Below, one piece after another: positions 60,508 through 64,000 of a DNA stretch of 64,000 bases. Position 1 is the stretch's first letter; each line of letters begins with the position of its first letter. This DNA comes from Ga0077555 sp041397775 (lineage in GTDB: Bacteria; Pseudomonadota; Alphaproteobacteria; Rhizobiales; Hyphomicrobiaceae). The DNA is taken from NCBI GenBank assembly GCA_041397775.1, contig JAWKWB010000011.1:62001-126000 (forward strand). Reading direction: 5' to 3'. Under the pieces are notes generated by a model that was not told the DNA's origin, did no database searches, and saw nothing but the letters and a program-made list of their open reading frames with translations. The position numbers were made by a program, and so were the translations under genes.

Positions 60508-61584
60508 ATGCGCCCGCTCGAACTCGGCTGGTTCCTGCCAACCCGTGGCGATACCGACGACTATGGCGATCCTCTCAAGGTTGCCGCCGGCATCGACATG
60601 TTCTCACGTGTCGCGAAAGCCGCAGAGGCCGCCGAGTTCGAATACATGCTGATCCCCGTCGGCCATCAGTGCTGGGACGCCTGGATGACGGGCGCGCTGA
60701 TGATCGGGCAGACGAAGAAGCTGCGCATGCTGGTGGCGGCGCGGCCGAGCTACATCAACCCCGTGCTGATGGCCAAGATGATCGCGACGTGCGACCAGCT
60801 TTCGGGGGGGCGCATCGCCGTCAACCTGATCGCCGGACAGAGCGAGCAGGAGAACATCGCCGAGGGCGTGAAGTGGTCCAAGGAAGAGCGCTATGAGATC
60901 ATGGACGAGGAAGTCTCGATCCTGAAAGCGCTGTGGACGCAAGGGAGCGGGCGCACGGACTGGAACGGCAAGTACTACACGCTGCAGCAGGCCGAGCTGA
61001 CGCCCAAGCCCTACCAGCAGCCCCATCCGAAGTTCTACCTCGGCGGCGGATCGCGCCAGGCGTGGGAGCTTTCAGCCAAGCATTCCGACGTGCATCTCTT
61101 CTGGGGCGACACGTACGAGACGATCACGGACAACATCAAGACGCTGCGACAGATGGCGGACAAGCACGGGCGCGCAGACAAGCTCGGCTTCGGCATGCGT
61201 CTGCAGATCATCTGCCGTGAAACCGAGAAGGAAGCGTGGGACGCTGCCGACCAGCTCATCTGCAACGTCGGCGCGGAGCGGGAAAACTACATCAAGACGT
61301 ACTACGCCGCGTCCGAAGCGAACCAGCGCGTGCAGCAGCTGCGGGCCAAAGGCGACGTGATCGCGCCGAACCTGTGGGTCGGGCTCGCCAAGGCACGGCC
61401 CGGCGCCGGGGTGGTGATCGTGGGCAATCCCGAGCAGTGCGCCGACGTGCTGCAGAACTACATCGACGTGGGCTGCCACTCGTTCTGCCTGTCGGGCTAT
61501 CTGCACGATGCAGAGGCGGCCCGCTTCCACAAGTGGGTGCGCCCCATCCTGATCGACCGCAACAAGGGGCGGATCGCCGCCTGA
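60508..61584 (+). CDS. LLM-class flavin-dependent oxidoreductase (SsuD-like)
   Basis: The 358-residue TIM-barrel monooxygenase belongs to the luciferase-like family near alkanesulfonate monooxygenase: LGWFLPTRGDTDDYGDP, RPSYINPVLMAKMIATCDQLSGGRIAVNLIAG and PHPKFYLGGGSRQAWELSAKHSDVHLFWGDT. It uses reduced FMN from a partner reductase. The neighbouring TauD-like gene also suggests sulfonate or related metabolism; neither ssuABC nor tauABC is nearby. Confidence 0.9.
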   Translation: MRPLELGWFLPTRGDTDDYGDPLKVAAGIDMFSRVAKAAEAAEFEYMLIPVGHQCWDAWMTGALMIGQTKKLRMLVAARPSYINPVLMAKMIATCDQLSGGRIAVNLIAGQSEQENIAEGVKWSKEERYEIMDEEVSILKALWTQGSGRTDWNGKYYTLQQAELTPKPYQQPHPKFYLGGGSRQAWELSAKHSDVHLFWGDTYETITDNIKTLRQMADKHGRADKLGFGMRLQIICRETEKEAWDAADQLICNVGAERENYIKTYYAASEANQRVQQLRAKGDVIAPNLWVGLAKARPGAGVVIVGNPEQCADVLQNYIDVGCHSFCLSGYLHDAEAARFHKWVRPILIDRNKGRIAA

Positions 61585-61599
61585 GGCGCATCGCCCGTG

Positions 61600-61626
61600 G
61601 ACGCCTGCGGGCTGCCCGCGGGCGTC
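61600..61626. terminator. Stem-loop between convergent LLM and TauD-like genes
   Basis: GACGCCTGCGGG (61600-61611) and CCCGCGGGCGTC (61615-61626) form a 12-bp stem with one G-U pair and a 3-base loop. It overlaps the last bases of the TauD-like gene and serves both convergent units. U-runs are absent. Confidence 0.6.
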
Positions 61627-62527
61627 AGGAGGCCGCCTGCAACGCCTCGAGAAGCGCGGCGTTGTGGTCGATGCTGGCCATGTCCTGGGTGGTCACGCGG
61701 CGCAGATCCCGCGGGTACTTGGCATCTTCGTAGGGGCGCCCGCGATGCAGCGTGCAGCGATTGTCCCAGATGACGAGATCGCCCACCGCCCACTTGTGCG
61801 CATGAACGTATTTCCTCTGCGTCGCGTGATCCATGAGGTCGCGCAGCAGGAGGCGACCTTCCGGCATCGGCCAGCCGATCACATGAGAGGCGTGCGAACC
61901 CATGTAGAGCGTCTTGCGACCGGATCCGGGATGCACGCGCACCAGGGGATGGCGCACGCTCGGCAACGCCTTGCGCTCGGCTTCGTTGTAATCGGTGTGG
62001 CCGAGCTGGCCGCGCGAATGGAAGATCGAATGCTCCACCCATAGGCCGTCGATGCGTTCCTTCGTCTCCGCGTCGAGGTCGTCGTAGGCGGCACGCAAGT
62101 CGGCGAACTCGGTGTCGCCGCCCTTCGGGGGCACGACGTAGGCGTGCAGCATGGACAACTCGCCCGAGATCGGCCGGAACGATGCATCGGAATGCCAGAG
62201 CATGTTGGCGATGGCATCGAGCCTGCGATGGTCGTCGCGCCGGCGCAGCTCGTTCTTCTCGTCGAGATTGGAGATGTCGGCCAGTTCTGCGTATTTCAAG
62301 CGCTGGACGACGCGGTGGTTGCGGGGCGCCGCGATACTGCCGAAGGTGCGACCGAGCGCCAGGAGGCCGTCGTCGTCGAGGTGCTGGCCGTGAAAGACGA
62401 GCACCGCAAAGGTGTCCATGCCCGCCTTGATGGCGGCTACGTCTGCCGCTGCCATGTCGCTCGATAGCGTGACGCCTTCGACCTCGCCCACGAACAGCGG
62501 GTTGAGCTGCTTGATCGTTATCGGCAT
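61625..62527 (-). CDS. TauD/TfdA family Fe(II)/2-oxoglutarate dioxygenase
   Basis: A 300-residue dioxygenase with the facial triad His112-x-Asp114 (MLWHSDASFR) and the distal His (NRCTLHRGRP, about residue 262), plus the 2-oxoglutarate-binding Arg in PRDLRRVTTQ. Members oxidise taurine, 2,4-D or alkylsulfates. It lies on the minus strand, convergent with the LLM gene, and 95 bases downstream of the first SDR gene. The substrate is unknown. Confidence 0.92.
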   Translation of the reverse strand: MPITIKQLNPLFVGEVEGVTLSSDMAAADVAAIKAGMDTFAVLVFHGQHLDDDGLLALGRTFGSIAAPRNHRVVQRLKYAELADISNLDEKNELRRRDDHRRLDAIANMLWHSDASFRPISGELSMLHAYVVPPKGGDTEFADLRAAYDDLDAETKERIDGLWVEHSIFHSRGQLGHTDYNEAERKALPSVRHPLVRVHPGSGRKTLYMGSHASHVIGWPMPEGRLLLRDLMDHATQRKYVHAHKWAVGDLVIWDNRCTLHRGRPYEDAKYPRDLRRVTTQDMASIDHNAALLEALQAAS

Positions 62528-62622
62528 TGGCCTGGCTCCCGTTGCCTCGCCCTGGACTGCCGCACGATGACGCGGAACGAAGCCGGGAGCAAGCGCCCCC
62601 CGGCTCCGGCCTGGTGCGGGTA

Positions 62623-63399
62623 TCAGCGGCCTTGCGGCGGCACGAAGGCGGCGCTGGTGCCGCCGTCGACCGGGATCACGGTGCCATTGACGTAGGCTGC
62701 ATCGTCGCTCAGCAGGAAGCGGATCACCGACGCCATATCCTCCGGTTGTGCGATGCGACCGAGCGGCGACGTGCCGGAGGTGCGATAGCGCGTGTTGCCG
62801 CCCGGATTGAGGTGCGCGCGCACCATCGGCGTGTCCACGGTGGCCGGGGCGATGGCGTTGACCAGCACCTTGTGCGGCGCGGACTCGACCGCCCAGACCT
62901 TCGTCAGCGCGATGACGGCGGCCTTCGTCGCCGCGTAGGCACCGCTATCGATCTTGTGCCGAATGCCCGAGATCGAGGCGAGAAAGACGACACGCGCCGT
63001 CTCGTCCGCTGCGCCTGCCGCCTTGAGCAGGGGCATCGCCTCGCGTGCGCTCAGCCAGAGGCCGCGGACATTGACGGAGAAGAGTGCGTCGAACTCCTCG
63101 ACCGGCATTTCATCGAGCGGCCCGATGCGCAGCAGACCCGCCGAGCACACGAGGCCATTCAGCCGGGGGTGCCGGGTGCCGATCTCCCGGAACGCGGCGG
63201 ACACGCTGTCTGCCGACGTCACGTCACACTGCTGGACTTCCAGGCGCGAGCCGTAGGATGCGAAGTCCTTGCGCAGGGTGGCAAGACCCGTCTCCGACAT
63301 GTCGATGGCGACGACGGTCCACCCGTCGTCGAGAAGTCGCTTGGCGGTGCCGCGCCCGATGCCGGACGCGCCCCCCGTGATGGCAGCCACTTTCGTCAT
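62623..63399 (-). CDS. SDR family oxidoreductase
   Basis: A 258-residue classical SDR: NAD(P)-binding TGGASGIGRGTAKRL, NNAG-equivalent VCSAGLL, and catalytic Tyr-x-x-x-Lys in YAATKAAVIAL with the preceding Ser in SISGIRHKIDSG. ATG 63399 has GGAG eight bases upstream; a GTG at 63408 is ignored. It lies downstream of the other SDR gene on the same strand. The substrate cannot be inferred. Confidence 0.9.
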   Translation of the reverse strand: MTKVAAITGGASGIGRGTAKRLLDDGWTVVAIDMSETGLATLRKDFASYGSRLEVQQCDVTSADSVSAAFREIGTRHPRLNGLVCSAGLLRIGPLDEMPVEEFDALFSVNVRGLWLSAREAMPLLKAAGAADETARVVFLASISGIRHKIDSGAYAATKAAVIALTKVWAVESAPHKVLVNAIAPATVDTPMVRAHLNPGGNTRYRTSGTSPLGRIAQPEDMASVIRFLLSDDAAYVNGTVIPVDGGTSAAFVPPQGR

Positions 63400-63432
63400 G
63401 AACCACACTCCGTCGATTGCTGGCGCGCGGGT

Positions 63433-64000
63433 TTACTTGCGGTAGCGGCCGCCGGCATCCAGGTCGATCATGGCGCCCGAGAGATATTCCACCTGAGGTC
63501 CGCACAGCATGACGGCGAGAGCCGCCACCTCGCTCGGCTCCTTGAGGCGGCCGAAGGGCAGGTTCCCAAGCGTCTCTTCCCAGCGGTTCTCGTCGCCATA
63601 GGTCGACTTCGCGCGGGCGCGGGAGAGCGTCATGATGCGGTCGGTTCGCGTGGCGGCGGGATTGATGCCGAAGACGCGCACGCCATAGTCGACGGAGCGG
63701 GAGCCGACCGCCTTGGTGAAGGCGTTGAGGCCGGCGTTGCCGGTCGAGCCGCAGACGTAGTCGTAGGTCGGCGCGGGGCCGGCCATGCCGATGATGTTGA
63801 CGATGATGCCGGCCTTGCGCGGCTTCATCTGCTCGAGGGCGAGCTTCGTCATGTGGATATAGCCGAACACCTTGAGCTGCCAGGCCTCGATCCAGCGCTC
63901 CATCGACAGGTCGAAGATGCTGCCGCCGGGAATCGCGCCCGCATTGTTGACGAGGATGTCGATGTCGGGATAGCGGCGCATGGTGTCTTCGCGTGCGCTG
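63433..64000 (-). CDS. SDR family protein with altered active site, partial (5' end outside window)
   Basis: The last 188 codons of a short-chain dehydrogenase fold protein; the Rossmann glycine motif lies beyond the right edge. NNAGAIPGGSIFDLSME and the C-terminal GAMIDLDAGGRYRK fit the family. Where the catalytic Tyr-x-x-x-Lys is expected the sequence is GSTGN (in VCGSTGNAGLNAFTKA), so both residues are missing. Some proteobacterial SDRs share this form, so it is a real subfamily rather than an error. It precedes the intact SDR gene by 33 bases. Confidence 0.85.
   Translation of the reverse strand, partial: SAREDTMRRYPDIDILVNNAGAIPGGSIFDLSMERWIEAWQLKVFGYIHMTKLALEQMKPRKAGIIVNIIGMAGPAPTYDYVCGSTGNAGLNAFTKAVGSRSVDYGVRVFGINPAATRTDRIMTLSRARAKSTYGDENRWEETLGNLPFGRLKEPSEVAALAVMLCGPQVEYLSGAMIDLDAGGRYRK

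Overview
The window is GC-rich chromosomal DNA from an alphaproteobacterium, most likely of the Hyphomicrobiales or a nearby order. Supporting traits are the nnr/glnB/glnA neighbourhood, a B12-dependent class II ribonucleotide reductase (nrdJ), a bdhA-type 3-hydroxybutyrate dehydrogenase, an HDAC-like AcuC protein, and many dispersed catabolic genes (BKACE, PrpF, MmgE/PrpD, SMP-30, TauD, LLM oxidoreductase, SDRs). No rRNA, tRNA, CRISPR array, prophage or intact insertion sequence was found. The species cannot be named from the sequence.

Layout. 1-3.4 kb: 3' end of a GMC oxidoreductase, a small secreted basic protein, nnr and a VOC protein. 3.6-5.7 kb: the nitrogen-control pair glnB-glnA behind a near-consensus sigma-54 (-24/-12) promoter, with a large hairpin between the genes and a bidirectional terminator after them. 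5.8-10.4 kb: a DUF2231 membrane protein and an ethylbenzene-dehydrogenase-like haem-binding protein under a perfect FNR-type box, then uvrD. 10.5-12.4 kb: an SGNH hydrolase, a MoaD/ThiS-like protein and a YihY/BrkB protein. 12.5-19 kb: a Tat-exported solute-binding protein, a fused double-domain permease and an ATPase (Fe3+/thiamine/polyamine-type ABC importer), an enoyl-CoA hydratase and an MFS transporter. 19-26.2 kb: a DUF4424-like protein, a minus-strand cluster of four enzymes (FemAB-like acyltransferase, alpha/beta hydrolase, class III aminotransferase, MtnX-like phosphatase) and a sodium:solute symporter. 26.4-31.7 kb: Nfu, RutE-like reductase, tsaB-rimI, an AtzG-like/amidase pair and DUF2189. 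32-36.2 kb: an outer-membrane barrel, an HDAC-like protein, a Cys-rich secreted protein, DUF169 and BKACE. 36.6-43.5 kb: kup, thyA-folA, PrpF, MmgE/PrpD, a Ddn-like protein and a PsiF-like protein. 43.5-51.3 kb: SMP-30, MFS, and nrdJ with two unrecognised downstream genes. 52-64 kb: TVP38, GT2 and ArnT-like glycosyltransferase, bdhA, two small membrane proteins, a large unrecognised membrane protein, a methyltransferase/gloB divergent pair, an LLM oxidoreductase, TauD and two SDRs, the last cut by the window edge.

The most unusual structure is a family of about 70-80 bp palindromic elements bordered by CTAGTG or CTCGTG. Four lie almost end to end (13614-13924) between the binding-protein and permease genes of the ABC operon, where the first supplies the stop codon of the binding-protein gene. 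Two lie at 36286-36452, one at 651-724 and a truncated end at 41195-41212. They share an unusual one-sided 3-4 nt bulge beside the terminal repeat and show paired base changes in the stem, so they look like mobile hairpin elements (REP/MITE-like) of a defined architecture.

All calls rest on reading the sequence and family knowledge; no database search was run.
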